Positions 1-8,182 of a DNA stretch of 64,000 nt are shown here, one piece after another (the stretch's first letter is position 1; each line of letters opens with the position of its first letter). Under the pieces are notes generated by a model. The model did not search any database. It saw nothing but the letters and a program-made list of their open reading frames with translations, and was not told the origin of the DNA. A program made the position numbers and the translations under genes. This DNA is from Acidobacteriota bacterium (lineage in GTDB: Bacteria > Acidobacteriota > Terriglobia > Bryobacterales > Bryobacteraceae): NCBI GenBank assembly GCA_029776225.1, contig JAKOTR010000035.1, positions 62,001 through 126,000 on the forward strand, read 5' to 3'.

Positions 1-669
1 CAGTCGATTTACAAGAACGCCGCCTACGATGTCTGCAAGAGCCGAAATCAAGACACTTACTTCCAGCGCTGGGACGAGATCAAGCACAACATCATTTTGA
101 ACTGGGTGGATGTGTTTGACGAGCAGCAGCAATCGGGCCTGGCGGTCTTTTCCGACCACACTACCGCCTACACGCATGGTCCCGACCATCCTCTCGCACT
201 CGTTATGGGCTGGGGGTGGGAAGGCGGCTTTTGGTGGGCGAAGTGCCCGTTGCGGGGAACTCAGCAAGTCAACTACGCCGTCGTCCCGCACCGCGGCAGG
301 TGGGACGAAGCCCATTTGTCAGCCGAAAACCAACGTTGGAATGAGCCGCTGCTGGCGCAGATTGTGAACGGAGAACCCGATGCGAGCGCAAGCCGCTCAT
401 TGGTGAGTGTAAGCGGGGGTGGAATCGAGATTCCTACGCTGCTCGTCGAAGGCAGGAACCTGCTTGTACGCCTGTTCAATGCCGAGGGCAGCGACGGCAA
501 CCGCACGATCTCCTTCGGAATCAAGCCGGCCAGCGTGCAGCTTGTGGAACTGGACGGCCGCGTCGTCCGGCAACTCCCTGTGCGGAGCGCCGCCGGCGGC
601 CGGTACGAGGTGACGCTGGCGCTGCCGCGTTTCGGCATCCGCACTTTGCGTTGTGTGCTGGATTCCTGA
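1..669 (+). CDS. C-terminal part of a GH38-type alpha-mannosidase (5' end outside window)
   Basis: The reading frame is open from the first base to a TGA at 667-669, so the gene starts upstream of the window. The visible ~222 residues contain stretches typical of the C-terminal beta domains of family GH38 alpha-mannosidases, for example SDHTTAYTHGPDHPLAL and AENQRWNEPLLAQ, followed by a beta-rich tail ending in LDS. The catalytic domain is not in view. GH38 enzymes hydrolyse alpha-mannosides from glycans. The following genes also concern sugar breakdown, in keeping with that role. A TTG or other internal start near 97 is possible but unlikely, because the homologous-looking sequence continues upstream of it. 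Confidence 0.7.
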   Translation, partial: QSIYKNAAYDVCKSRNQDTYFQRWDEIKHNIILNWVDVFDEQQQSGLAVFSDHTTAYTHGPDHPLALVMGWGWEGGFWWAKCPLRGTQQVNYAVVPHRGRWDEAHLSAENQRWNEPLLAQIVNGEPDASASRSLVSVSGGGIEIPTLLVEGRNLLVRLFNAEGSDGNRTISFGIKPASVQLVELDGRVVRQLPVRSAAGGRYEVTLALPRFGIRTLRCVLDS

Positions 670-779
670 AAAGCGGTAAACTGGCACGAACATAAAGCGC
701 CTGTGCGGTCGAGTTTACGGCCGCCGAGGGCTGCAAACATTTTTCACTTTTTGTCGGACGAAAGGAGCGTTCTTAAAAG

Positions 780-1868
780 ATGGGACAGGTAACACGCCGC
801 TCGTGGTTCAAGAAGAGCGCCGCGGTCGCCGCCGGCGCGAGCGCGGCTGTCTCCCTGCCGGAAAGAGCGTCTGCGATGCGGCAGGGAAAAATCATTCTGG
901 CGCACGTACTCAGCCTGAATGAGCCCGACCGCATAAAACTCTGCCTGCAGATGGGCGTCAAGCATGTCGTCTCAACGCCGTCGGTGAGGGGACTAAGCCG
1001 CGATCAGTATGCGGCCGCCATGCAGAAGCATAAGGAGCAATGGGCTGAAGCTGGATTCAAAGTAGCCGTTTACGAAACCATGACGCCGGTTCCCTCCGAC
1101 AACATAAGGCGGGGTACGCCCGGCCGCGAAGAGGAGCTGAAGGACTGGATCGCCTTCATCGAGGCCATGGGCAAGGTCGGCATTCCGGTTCTTTGCTACA
1201 ACTTCGGCCAAGGTGGAGCGCGAACCGGGAAAGTGATTCTGCGCGGGGGAGCCGTCACAACCGCACATGATTACGAGGAATCGAAAAAGCTTCCCCCTGC
1301 GAGGGAAATACTTACTGAAGATCAGCTCTGGGAATCGCTGACCTGGTTCATCCAGCGGATCATCCCGGTATGCGAGAAGGCAAAGGTGAAGATGGGGTAC
1401 CATCCCAACGATCCTTCGGTGTCTCCGTATCGCGGTTCCGCCCAGATCATGATCAGCCCGGCCGCCTACCGGCGTTTGTTTGCGATTGCGGACAGTCCGT
1501 ATAACGGTGTCAGCTTCTGCCAGGGGAATTTCCGGTCGATGAAGTACGCGCCGGGTGAAGATATCTATTCGGTGGCCACCGAGTTCGCCGAGAGAGGCAA
1601 GATTCAGTTCGTCCATTTCCGCGATGTGGAAGGCACGGCGGACACCCGCTACCACGAGACCTTCCACGACGACGGCCCGACGGATATGGCCAGAATGCTG
1701 CAGTGCTACGTGAGAGGTGGATTCGTCGGACCCATGCGCACCGACCACGCGCCGGCCATGGAGGGCGAAGATCCGGACAAGAGGCCTGGATATGCCATGT
1801 TGGGGCACATCTTTGCAATCGGCTACACCAAAGGCTTGATGCAGGCGCTGAACATCCCTTACGAGTAG
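780..1868 (+). CDS. Mannonate dehydratase-like TIM-barrel protein with Tat signal
   Basis: The 362-residue protein begins with a twin-arginine signal (TRRSWFKKSAAVAAGAS) and continues with features of the UxuA mannonate dehydratase family: GIPVLCYNF, HPNDPS, a CQGN segment, FVHFRDVEGT, FHDDGPTDM, RTDHAP and a PGYA...GYTKGL tail. UxuA converts D-mannonate to 2-keto-3-deoxygluconate using a divalent metal held by Cys and His residues of these motifs. Characterised UxuA enzymes are cytosolic, so the Tat signal is notable. The start is the only ATG with the Tat motif directly behind it; an AAAGGAG lies about 12 nt upstream. It sits between a mannosidase and a TPR protein. Exact substrate is inferred. 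Confidence 0.72.
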   Translation: MGQVTRRSWFKKSAAVAAGASAAVSLPERASAMRQGKIILAHVLSLNEPDRIKLCLQMGVKHVVSTPSVRGLSRDQYAAAMQKHKEQWAEAGFKVAVYETMTPVPSDNIRRGTPGREEELKDWIAFIEAMGKVGIPVLCYNFGQGGARTGKVILRGGAVTTAHDYEESKKLPPAREILTEDQLWESLTWFIQRIIPVCEKAKVKMGYHPNDPSVSPYRGSAQIMISPAAYRRLFAIADSPYNGVSFCQGNFRSMKYAPGEDIYSVATEFAERGKIQFVHFRDVEGTADTRYHETFHDDGPTDMARMLQCYVRGGFVGPMRTDHAPAMEGEDPDKRPGYAMLGHIFAIGYTKGLMQALNIPYE

Positions 1869-1941
1869 TTAGCCTCCGGCGGTGAATGCGGGGCAGCCGG
1901 CGCTCGCAGCGAGCGCGCCCGTTCAGACGGGACAGAGTGGT

Positions 1942-2835
1942 ATGAAGGTTGTTCGATTCAGCGCAATCGTCGCGCTTCAAACGGCAGCCGCTGCCCTGCT
2001 CGCGCTGCAAAGCGATGAAGAGTCGCGCCTGCTTCAGGAAGCGAATGCACACTATCTTGCGTTGCGTTCGGAGGAAGCCGTAACTTCATACCGGAAGTAT
2101 CTTGAGTTATACCGCGACCGCGCCGACGTAAGAGTGTTTCTCGGCGCAGCCCTCCTTAACCTGAACCGCCCTGAAGAAGCGCTCGAGGAAGCCCGGAGGG
2201 CGCTGAGTCTGGATCGCCGGTACGCCCGGGCCTTCGTGCTGATTGGACGCATCCATGCCAGCAAGGAAGAATGGTCGCACGCCCAGGAAGCGTTCCGGCA
2301 GGCCATCAAAATCAATCCGAAAGACCGGGAGGCCTGGTACTTCTCCGGACGTGCATACTACGCGGAGCAACGGTTCGAGAAAGCAATTGAGGCGTTCCAG
2401 CGAGCGCGAGAACTGGGAAGTGAACAGAGCCGGATCTACGCGAATCTGGGTCTGGCCTATGACGCGCTCCTCCGGTTTGACGAAGCAGAGCAGGCATACC
2501 GGCGGGCTATCGAGCTTGCCGGCAGCGAATACGGGCCGTACTTAGCGTACGGAGTCTTTTTGCACAAACAGGGCAAGCTGGCCGAGAGTGTGCAAATGCT
2601 GAAAAAAGCCATGGAGCTCAATCCCGCCTCAGCAAACACCCACTTTGAACTTGCCCGGGCGCTGTACCACTCGGGACAACTCGATTCCGCTGCCCGGGTT
2701 CTGGAACAGGCACAGGCTTTTTCGCGCGAGTGCCGCTTGCACTACTTACTAATCAGAATTTACTCGCAGCAACAAAGAGACCAGGATGCCGCCCGGCAAG
2801 CTAAGGCGATGGAGGGCTGCGTTAGTGGACCGTGA
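1942..2835 (+). CDS. Exported TPR-repeat protein
   Basis: I chose the ATG at 1942 over the one at 1882 because it places a plausible signal peptide first (KVVRFSAIVALQTAAAALLA). The 297-residue product is then built almost wholly from about seven tetratricopeptide repeats, visible as recurring patterns such as FLGAALLNLNRPEEALEEA, WYFSGRAYYAEQRFEKAIE and ANLGLAYDALLRFDEAEQA. TPR proteins act as protein-interaction scaffolds; the partner cannot be told from sequence. It follows the dehydratase gene by about 70 nt and could be cotranscribed with it. Confidence 0.75.
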   Translation: MKVVRFSAIVALQTAAAALLALQSDEESRLLQEANAHYLALRSEEAVTSYRKYLELYRDRADVRVFLGAALLNLNRPEEALEEARRALSLDRRYARAFVLIGRIHASKEEWSHAQEAFRQAIKINPKDREAWYFSGRAYYAEQRFEKAIEAFQRARELGSEQSRIYANLGLAYDALLRFDEAEQAYRRAIELAGSEYGPYLAYGVFLHKQGKLAESVQMLKKAMELNPASANTHFELARALYHSGQLDSAARVLEQAQAFSRECRLHYLLIRIYSQQQRDQDAARQAKAMEGCVSGP

Positions 2836-2912
2836 AGCCGTTCAATAGTTCTTCGTCCGGCATCGGGGACCCATTTGGGAACCGATCCCGCTCTGATCCA
2901 GTTGTGAAACTT

Positions 2913-3143
2913 TCACCCGCGGCGAAATGATTCCAGCGTCCACTCGTCCGCGGGGTCGATACTGTGGCGCAGCACGTAAAGGTGTCCGTCTTCGCCGCGG
3001 ACTCTGAAGTAAGTGGCGCTTGGGCTGTACCATTGGTCGACGACCTCGACGACCCTGTACTCGCGCTGCCCGAGATAGAAGCGCACAGGGCGCTCATCGG
3101 CCTTGTATCCCGCGTAACACTCCACTTCAACCCGCGAAATCAT
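2913..3143 (-). CDS. Small conserved protein, DUF6504-like
   Basis: A 76-residue protein that starts 3 nt after the stop of the JAMM-domain gene, so the two are almost certainly cotranscribed. It is rich in aromatic and charged residues (RPVRFYLGQREYRVVEVVD, GEDGHLYVLRH, DEWTLESFRR). The pattern resembles small beta-rich proteins of the DUF6504 kind, as far as I recall that family. No signal peptide or membrane segment is present, so it should be cytosolic. Function is unknown. Confidence 0.65.
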   Translation of the reverse strand: MISRVEVECYAGYKADERPVRFYLGQREYRVVEVVDQWYSPSATYFRVRGEDGHLYVLRHSIDPADEWTLESFRRG

Positions 3144-3146
3144 GCG

Positions 3147-4913
3147 CTAATCGGCAATTCTCCAGTCGATGACGATCACGGCAACCGGCGCATTGTCCCC
3201 GCGTAGTGTCAGTTTCCGCCAGCCAGTCTGCGCGGATGGTGGTTCTGTCACCAGCACCCGCGCCGCGCGCTCAGGATCCAAAGCGTAGCGCGTAAGATTC
3301 CAGCCGTTCCGCGGGCCGGGCGGTTCCCTCTGCGCCGCCAGCGCCTTCGAAGTGTACACGACCAGCCCGTTGTCCGACAACTCAGCCGGATAGGCGCTGA
3401 CACGAACCGGCACGCCGGGCAATTCTCCCGTCACGTAGCCGGTTGAAGCGGTTCTTCCGTTGATCGAAAGGGCCTGGCCGCGCCGGAGCAACCCCGTCCA
3501 GATCAGCCGTCCGGAAACCGGTCCCCGGTAGGCTGGTCTTGACGGCGCGGGCCGCTGTGGCGCGGCGGCGGTGAGCGGCGCCGTTGGAAGCGGCGCGGGA
3601 GCCGCCGGCAATTGGGCGGAGGCGGAAGGAAGCGAAGGAGGCTCTCCGAGCGCCGGAGCCGCCGCCCTATGAGGCCGCAGGTTTGCCAACTCCAACACCT
3701 TGGTTTGCTCTGACCGTGGCGGCGATTCGAGCAGTTCCGACCGCTGCCGGCCTCTCCTGCCACGGCGCGGCGGCCGCGGAGCCGGTTTGGGCTTCTCGGC
3801 TGCCGGCTCTCTTACGGGCTTCCGGGGGCTCGCCTCCTGCTTCGGCTTCGCGGTGGGCATAGCGCCGACGAATCTCACCAACTCCTGCACCGGTTTTCCG
3901 TCCGGCGGATTCACAATCAGGCGCACTTCTACGAGCCCCGACTTCCGGGTATAAGTGACGCTTCCGCGCCTGAGCGCCGCCGCGTTAAACGGGAGGACGA
4001 CCCTCTTGCCGCCATCCACGATTTCCAGCGATCCGCCTGCGGCCTGAAGCACCGGGGCGGCCATGCGGTCCCAGGCGATCTGGAGCTGTCCGTTCACATC
4101 GAGCGCGCTCAGGGCCAGCGATTGCGAAGCCGGTTGTTTGCGCTCCCGCAACATCAGCGCTGAGGTCATCGCGATGACGGCGAGCACCGGGACTGCCACC
4201 GCTCCCCACAGCAAAAACCGCCGCCGGTTTACTCGCGCACGCGCAGGACGCGCGCGGTCGCGTTTCGAAATGGTTGTTTCCGCACGCGGAGCCGGAGCGT
4301 TTTCCGGCGTTATCACCTCTCGCGCCGCGCTCCGTTTTTTTGTTGCCCTCACCGGCAGGGCGAACTCGCCGTAGCTCGACTCGCAGCGGATCTTTCCGTT
4401 CGCTTCGCGGAAGAAAAACCCCGCCCGGGACGTCCCGAACGATTCCGGCCTTACAACCAGCGCCACCTGCCCGGCTTTGGGAAAGTGCCGGTTGTGAAGT
4501 TCCAGATCCTGCTCGGAGAGGCAGACCTCGCTTCGCGTGTGAGACACATACCAACCTACCGGCTCCAGTCCCGCCAGCAGCGGATCGGTCTCAAGCGCGC
4601 GAAGCGCATCCGCGAATGCCTGGCCGTCTCTTTCGGAAAGCCGGTACGAGGGCCCGAACTTGTACTCGCAGGGCACAGGCCGGAACGCCAAAATACGCGT
4701 GACGCCATCCTCAAGCCGCCCAAACAGGATGCCGCCCACTTCCACCCCACCGCGGGGAAATTTGCAGTAGCCGGCCACCGCCTCCGCACGGATCTCTTCG
4801 AGAACCGAGGCCCAATACACTACCCGGATGGCGTGTCCCTCGACACTCCACACACGGGTTTCGCTGTCATGCTGCGCTGGCGCCATGCCCCTGAAGAGTG
4901 CTTCTGGTTCCAC
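3147..4913 (-). CDS. JAMM/MPN-domain membrane protein with altered metal site
   Basis: The 588-residue protein has three parts. Residues ~28-185 are a JAB/MPN domain: the glutamate motif is at E58 (GGVEVGGILFG) and the distal motif is SH125-x7-S133-x2-D136. The first histidine of the usual HxH pair is Val123 (GWYVSH), coded by GTG, so the zinc site may be incomplete. Residues 233-254 form one membrane segment after a basic stretch, giving a cytosolic JAMM domain. A Pro/Ala-rich linker then leads to a C-terminal beta-rich extracytoplasmic domain. JAMM enzymes cleave isopeptide or peptide bonds or metabolise Cys-conjugates; here activity is uncertain. The start could also be Met10. Confidence 0.7.
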   Translation of the reverse strand: MEPEALFRGMAPAQHDSETRVWSVEGHAIRVVYWASVLEEIRAEAVAGYCKFPRGGVEVGGILFGRLEDGVTRILAFRPVPCEYKFGPSYRLSERDGQAFADALRALETDPLLAGLEPVGWYVSHTRSEVCLSEQDLELHNRHFPKAGQVALVVRPESFGTSRAGFFFREANGKIRCESSYGEFALPVRATKKRSAAREVITPENAPAPRAETTISKRDRARPARARVNRRRFLLWGAVAVPVLAVIAMTSALMLRERKQPASQSLALSALDVNGQLQIAWDRMAAPVLQAAGGSLEIVDGGKRVVLPFNAAALRRGSVTYTRKSGLVEVRLIVNPPDGKPVQELVRFVGAMPTAKPKQEASPRKPVREPAAEKPKPAPRPPRRGRRGRQRSELLESPPRSEQTKVLELANLRPHRAAAPALGEPPSLPSASAQLPAAPAPLPTAPLTAAAPQRPAPSRPAYRGPVSGRLIWTGLLRRGQALSINGRTASTGYVTGELPGVPVRVSAYPAELSDNGLVVYTSKALAAQREPPGPRNGWNLTRYALDPERAARVLVTEPPSAQTGWRKLTLRGDNAPVAVIVIDWRIAD

Positions 4914-5072
4914 TGTAGCGATGCCGCGGGCGGGGCGGCAACCCTGGCGGGCGTCGCTGCCGATCTACGATAACTTGAGCTTCTTCCCTTTTTCTCGTGC
5001 GCTCACTAAGTCTCGCTAAGTGATGCGATATGGCATTTTCGGAATGAACTCGTGAATTAACTGGTTTGCCGC

Positions 5073-5101
5073 TTGCCGGTGTCGAAAGTCACCGTTATAA
5101 T
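5073..5101 (+). promoter_or_regulatory. sigma70-type promoter of the CBM48/GMC/cupin/glgX operon
   Basis: TTGCCG at 5073-5078 and a perfect TATAAT at 5096-5101 are separated by 17 bp. Transcription would start near 5108, giving a leader of about 114 nt before the ATG at 5222. This is the best promoter match in the 308-bp gap between the divergent JAMM gene and the operon. Confidence 0.6.
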
Positions 5102-5107
5102 TCGTGA

Positions 5108-5221
5108 TTAGCATCTCAAGAGGGTAACTTAGGTTTTTGGACCGAGGCTGGCGCGCTGGAACGCGCGGCCGAAGCCTCCGCGCCGCCGGGGGGCCTCAAA
5201 AAAAGAACCGCAAGAGGGGCT
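5108..5221 (+). promoter_or_regulatory. Structured 5' leader of the operon
   Basis: The predicted leader contains a hairpin at 5144-5178: GAGGCT (5144-5149) pairs with AGCCTC (5173-5178), enclosing a second stem of CGCGC (5152-5156) with GCGCG (5163-5167). A G/C-rich stretch, seven A residues and a GAGGGG just before the start codon follow. No U-run follows the hairpin, so it is not a standard terminator. I recognise no known riboswitch. Confidence 0.35.
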
Positions 5222-6325
5222 ATGGGAACAGCATTGGCGCCCGCGGTGCGGCGCGCTTTTGAAAGCGGCACCGTTGTCCAAAAAGACGACACTTACGTCC
5301 TGAATCACACTACAAAATATCTGGCCCGCGCGAACGTTGATGAGCGGCATAACTACGGGCAGTTTCCTCAAGGCGACCCGCGCGCGCGCATCTGCGAATC
5401 CTGGCGTTTCCCCGTCATAGACGGCTATTACGATCCGGCGGATCCGGAGGAATCTTACCACTGGAACGAAGTTACGTTTGTATACCGCACATTTGACGGC
5501 ACGCAGCCGGGGAGCGTTTCCGTCGTGGGCACGTTCGCCCCGCTTTATCAAGAGATCCCTTTGCGCCGCATTGGCGGCACGCCTTATTTCGCCGTCACGG
5601 TGATGGTGCCCAAGGGCGAAGTCCATACGTATCGGTACGTTGTGGACGGGCGGCAGGAGCTCGACCCGATCAATCCGCAAACCGCGGTCGCCGACAACGG
5701 CAGGGTGTGGTCGCGCTTCTTCACACACGGCTGCACCCAGCGGCTCTCGTTCGAGCCCTGGGAAATGGACATACTAGAGCGGCTGACGGACCACATCCTC
5801 CCCTTCCGCACCGTCGAGGGGCAGCGTTTTCTCGATCGGTATTACCAGCAGCTGGACAGGGCGGCGAGGGAATCGCAGTATCCCATCGCCTACCGTTTCG
5901 ATGAAAGCGTGGGCATCGCCAATTTCATCGACAAGCTGGTTGCCCGCGAAGAGAACCATCGCCTGATCGACTACAAGATCTGCCTCGAAATCATCAACCG
6001 CCTGCTCCGCATGCGCAATCCGTTCGTGGAGCCGCGCCTGATGTCCAAGGAGATGTACATCGAGCTGTACAACCAGATGGCGTCGGGGAACGTGCCCGGA
6101 TGGGATTACGGAGCGTACCAGAATCCGCGGTTCTTTCTCCAGTTGTTGCGGCGGCACGCCATCACGGGCGCCTTCGCGCATCCCAAATACGGCGGCAACG
6201 CCGCAGCGAGCGGCTGGGTCTATCTGAGCGAACGCTACCGCGACCCGGAGACGGGCGCGACGCTATTTGACTGGAGGCGGGTGCAGGAACCGCCGCTGGG
6301 AACCGACCAGCAGTACCGCGGGTAG
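5222..6325 (+). CDS. CBM48-like domain fused to gluconate 2-dehydrogenase subunit 3-like domain
   Basis: The 367-residue protein appears to be a fusion. Residues ~80-170 look like an E-set glycogen-binding (CBM48/AMPK-beta) domain: VTFVYRTFDG, VSVVGTFAPLYQEIPLRR, TVMVPKGEVHTYRYVVDG and a DPINPQ segment. Residues ~180-345 resemble gluconate 2-dehydrogenase subunit 3: FIDKLVAREENHRL in the middle and HAITGAFAHPKYGGNAAASGW near the end. Known subunit-3 proteins are Tat-exported partners of a GMC flavoprotein; this one has no signal sequence. It is first in a five-gene operon and sits 9 nt before the GMC gene. I infer that it tethers the flavoenzyme to an alpha-glucan. Confidence 0.65.
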   Translation: MGTALAPAVRRAFESGTVVQKDDTYVLNHTTKYLARANVDERHNYGQFPQGDPRARICESWRFPVIDGYYDPADPEESYHWNEVTFVYRTFDGTQPGSVSVVGTFAPLYQEIPLRRIGGTPYFAVTVMVPKGEVHTYRYVVDGRQELDPINPQTAVADNGRVWSRFFTHGCTQRLSFEPWEMDILERLTDHILPFRTVEGQRFLDRYYQQLDRAARESQYPIAYRFDESVGIANFIDKLVAREENHRLIDYKICLEIINRLLRMRNPFVEPRLMSKEMYIELYNQMASGNVPGWDYGAYQNPRFFLQLLRRHAITGAFAHPKYGGNAAASGWVYLSERYRDPETGATLFDWRRVQEPPLGTDQQYRG

Positions 6326-6334
6326 GAGCGAACA

Positions 6335-8143
6335 ATGGCGAACGGATACGATGTCGTGGTGATTGGCAGCGGCGCCGGCGGCGCGCCGATTGCCAACATG
6401 CTGGTGAAGGCCGGCAAGAACGTGCTCATGCTCGAAAAGGGGCCGCTTTTCCGCACGCAGGATCAGACCAGCGGCCTGAGCGACTTCAAACGCGACGAGT
6501 TGTTCGCTACCGGCCCGGAAAAAATCATTCGCGTGGAGCGAGCGGCGAACTGGGGCGAATCGTATTACTCCAGCCACGTCGAGCCGGACCTGAATGACGA
6601 GCCGCATATCTACCGCGATGCCGACGGCCGTGACCGCGCCACGCTGGAGGGCTACACAGCGCAGTGTGTCGGCGGCGGGACCCAGCTTTACGGCGGAGTG
6701 TCGCTGCGCTTCTCCCCACTCGACTTCCGTCTGAAGTCGTTCAATGAAAACGGCGCCGCGCTGCGCAACGATCCCAACGGCGATGTGAAGCGCGAAGCGC
6801 GCGACTGGCCGATCACCTACGACGATCTGGAACCCTACTACACCCTGGCCGAGGAGCTCGTAGGCATCAGCGGGACCCGCCAGAACCAGCTCAAACCGGC
6901 CAGCCGCGAGGTCTACCAGAAGCCGCTGCCGCCCAATCCCATCAGCCGCTTCGTCGAAATCGGCATGGATGCGCTCGGCATGCCGCGCTACCGCACCCCG
7001 CTGGCCGTGATCACCGAGGACCACCCGCCGAGCGGGCGCACCTATCCAGGCGGCGAGGCCGCCAAAACGGGATACGTGAACCGCTACGGTTGTCCGCTAG
7101 GTTTGAAATCGAGCACCTGGGTTGCACTGCTGGCGCCTATCTACGGCCGGCCGAACTTCGAGTTGCGGCCCAACTGCACAGTCACCCACCTCGAATGCGA
7201 CAGCTCGGGAAACGTCACCAAGGTCGTCTATCTCGATGCCGGCGGCCAGCGCCGCGAAGTGTCGGGCAAGCTGATCGTCGTGGCGTGCTCGGCGATCGAA
7301 TCGGTGCGGCTGCTGAAGCTCTCGGCGCTTGAGAGCGCGGAGTTTGACCGCCGCATCAACCAGAACGATCTTCTCGGCAAATACTTCCTGACGCACTGCT
7401 TCGGCGGGGCTGAGGCGATCATGCCCGGGCGCTACGACAAATCGCTCTCCGTGGATAGCGATTGGGCCACCGATGCGTGCGCCACTCCGGATTTCATTCG
7501 CTCCAACGGCCTCTGGGCGGGCGGCGCCATCTACAACAACACGTCCGACCAGTGCCTGCCCATCTCCCTGGCGCGCACGCACGGCAGCCAGGACATCGAC
7601 ACCATCTGGAAGGCGTTCGTCGAGGATACATCGCTCACCGGCGAGCGCCTGGCTTCCTTCTTCGACGAGAACTTCGGCACGCGCCTCTCGGTCAGTTTCA
7701 TGGCGAACCAGGTGCCGCTGAAAACGAACCGCATCGAGCTGCATCCCACGGTGAAGGACAAGTGGGGGCGCAACGTGGCGTACATCATCAAGGAGTGGCA
7801 CCCCCACGACCAGTATCTGATGGACGTATTCGCCGAGCAGTGCGCGAGGGTGTTGCGCTTCGGCGGCGACGGCGGCAGGGGCAACTACCCCGTGTTCGAA
7901 AAGGGGGGCGTTTACCAGGCAGAGAACGGGCTGGCGCGCATCGCCAATCACATTCTGGGCGGCGCGCGCTTCGGCACGGACCGCAATGACTCGGTGCTCG
8001 ACCCCAATTGCCGCGCGTGGGAGTTCGACAACCTATACGTCACCGACGGCAGCTTCATGCCCACTTCCGGAGGAGCCAATCCCACATTGACCATACAGGC
8101 GAACTCGTTTCGAGTCGCCGACCACCTATTGTCACGGCTCTAG
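6335..8143 (+). CDS. GMC-family FAD oxidoreductase (gluconate/glucose dehydrogenase large-subunit type)
   Basis: The 602-residue protein opens with an ADP-binding FAD fold (YDVVVIGSGAGGAPIANML, then E of the LEKGP strand). It has a GMC-type QCVGGGTQLYGG segment. It ends with the catalytic-domain signature: NHILGGARFGTD supplies the active-site His, and LYVTDGSFMPT...NPTLTIQA the Asn. The layout matches the flavoprotein subunit of membrane-bound gluconate or 2-keto-gluconate dehydrogenases, which oxidise sugar alcohols. Unlike those it has no Tat signal and no cytochrome c gene is nearby, so it probably works in the cytosol. An AGGAGCG site precedes the ATG. Substrate is unknown; the operon suggests a glucan or maltodextrin-derived sugar. 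Confidence 0.82.
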   Translation: MANGYDVVVIGSGAGGAPIANMLVKAGKNVLMLEKGPLFRTQDQTSGLSDFKRDELFATGPEKIIRVERAANWGESYYSSHVEPDLNDEPHIYRDADGRDRATLEGYTAQCVGGGTQLYGGVSLRFSPLDFRLKSFNENGAALRNDPNGDVKREARDWPITYDDLEPYYTLAEELVGISGTRQNQLKPASREVYQKPLPPNPISRFVEIGMDALGMPRYRTPLAVITEDHPPSGRTYPGGEAAKTGYVNRYGCPLGLKSSTWVALLAPIYGRPNFELRPNCTVTHLECDSSGNVTKVVYLDAGGQRREVSGKLIVVACSAIESVRLLKLSALESAEFDRRINQNDLLGKYFLTHCFGGAEAIMPGRYDKSLSVDSDWATDACATPDFIRSNGLWAGGAIYNNTSDQCLPISLARTHGSQDIDTIWKAFVEDTSLTGERLASFFDENFGTRLSVSFMANQVPLKTNRIELHPTVKDKWGRNVAYIIKEWHPHDQYLMDVFAEQCARVLRFGGDGGRGNYPVFEKGGVYQAENGLARIANHILGGARFGTDRNDSVLDPNCRAWEFDNLYVTDGSFMPTSGGANPTLTIQANSFRVADHLLSRL

Positions 8144-8182
8144 CGCAGAAAACCGGCTCCGCCGGGTGAGGAGGATACAAAC

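Noticed and set aside
2913-3143. A 76-residue protein ending in RRG encoded next to a JAMM-domain gene, hinting at a ubiquitin-like/deconjugase pair.
   Set aside because: The sequence lacks a ubiquitin-like pattern and a GG terminus, and looks instead like a small DUF6504-type protein. The JAMM site is also incomplete.
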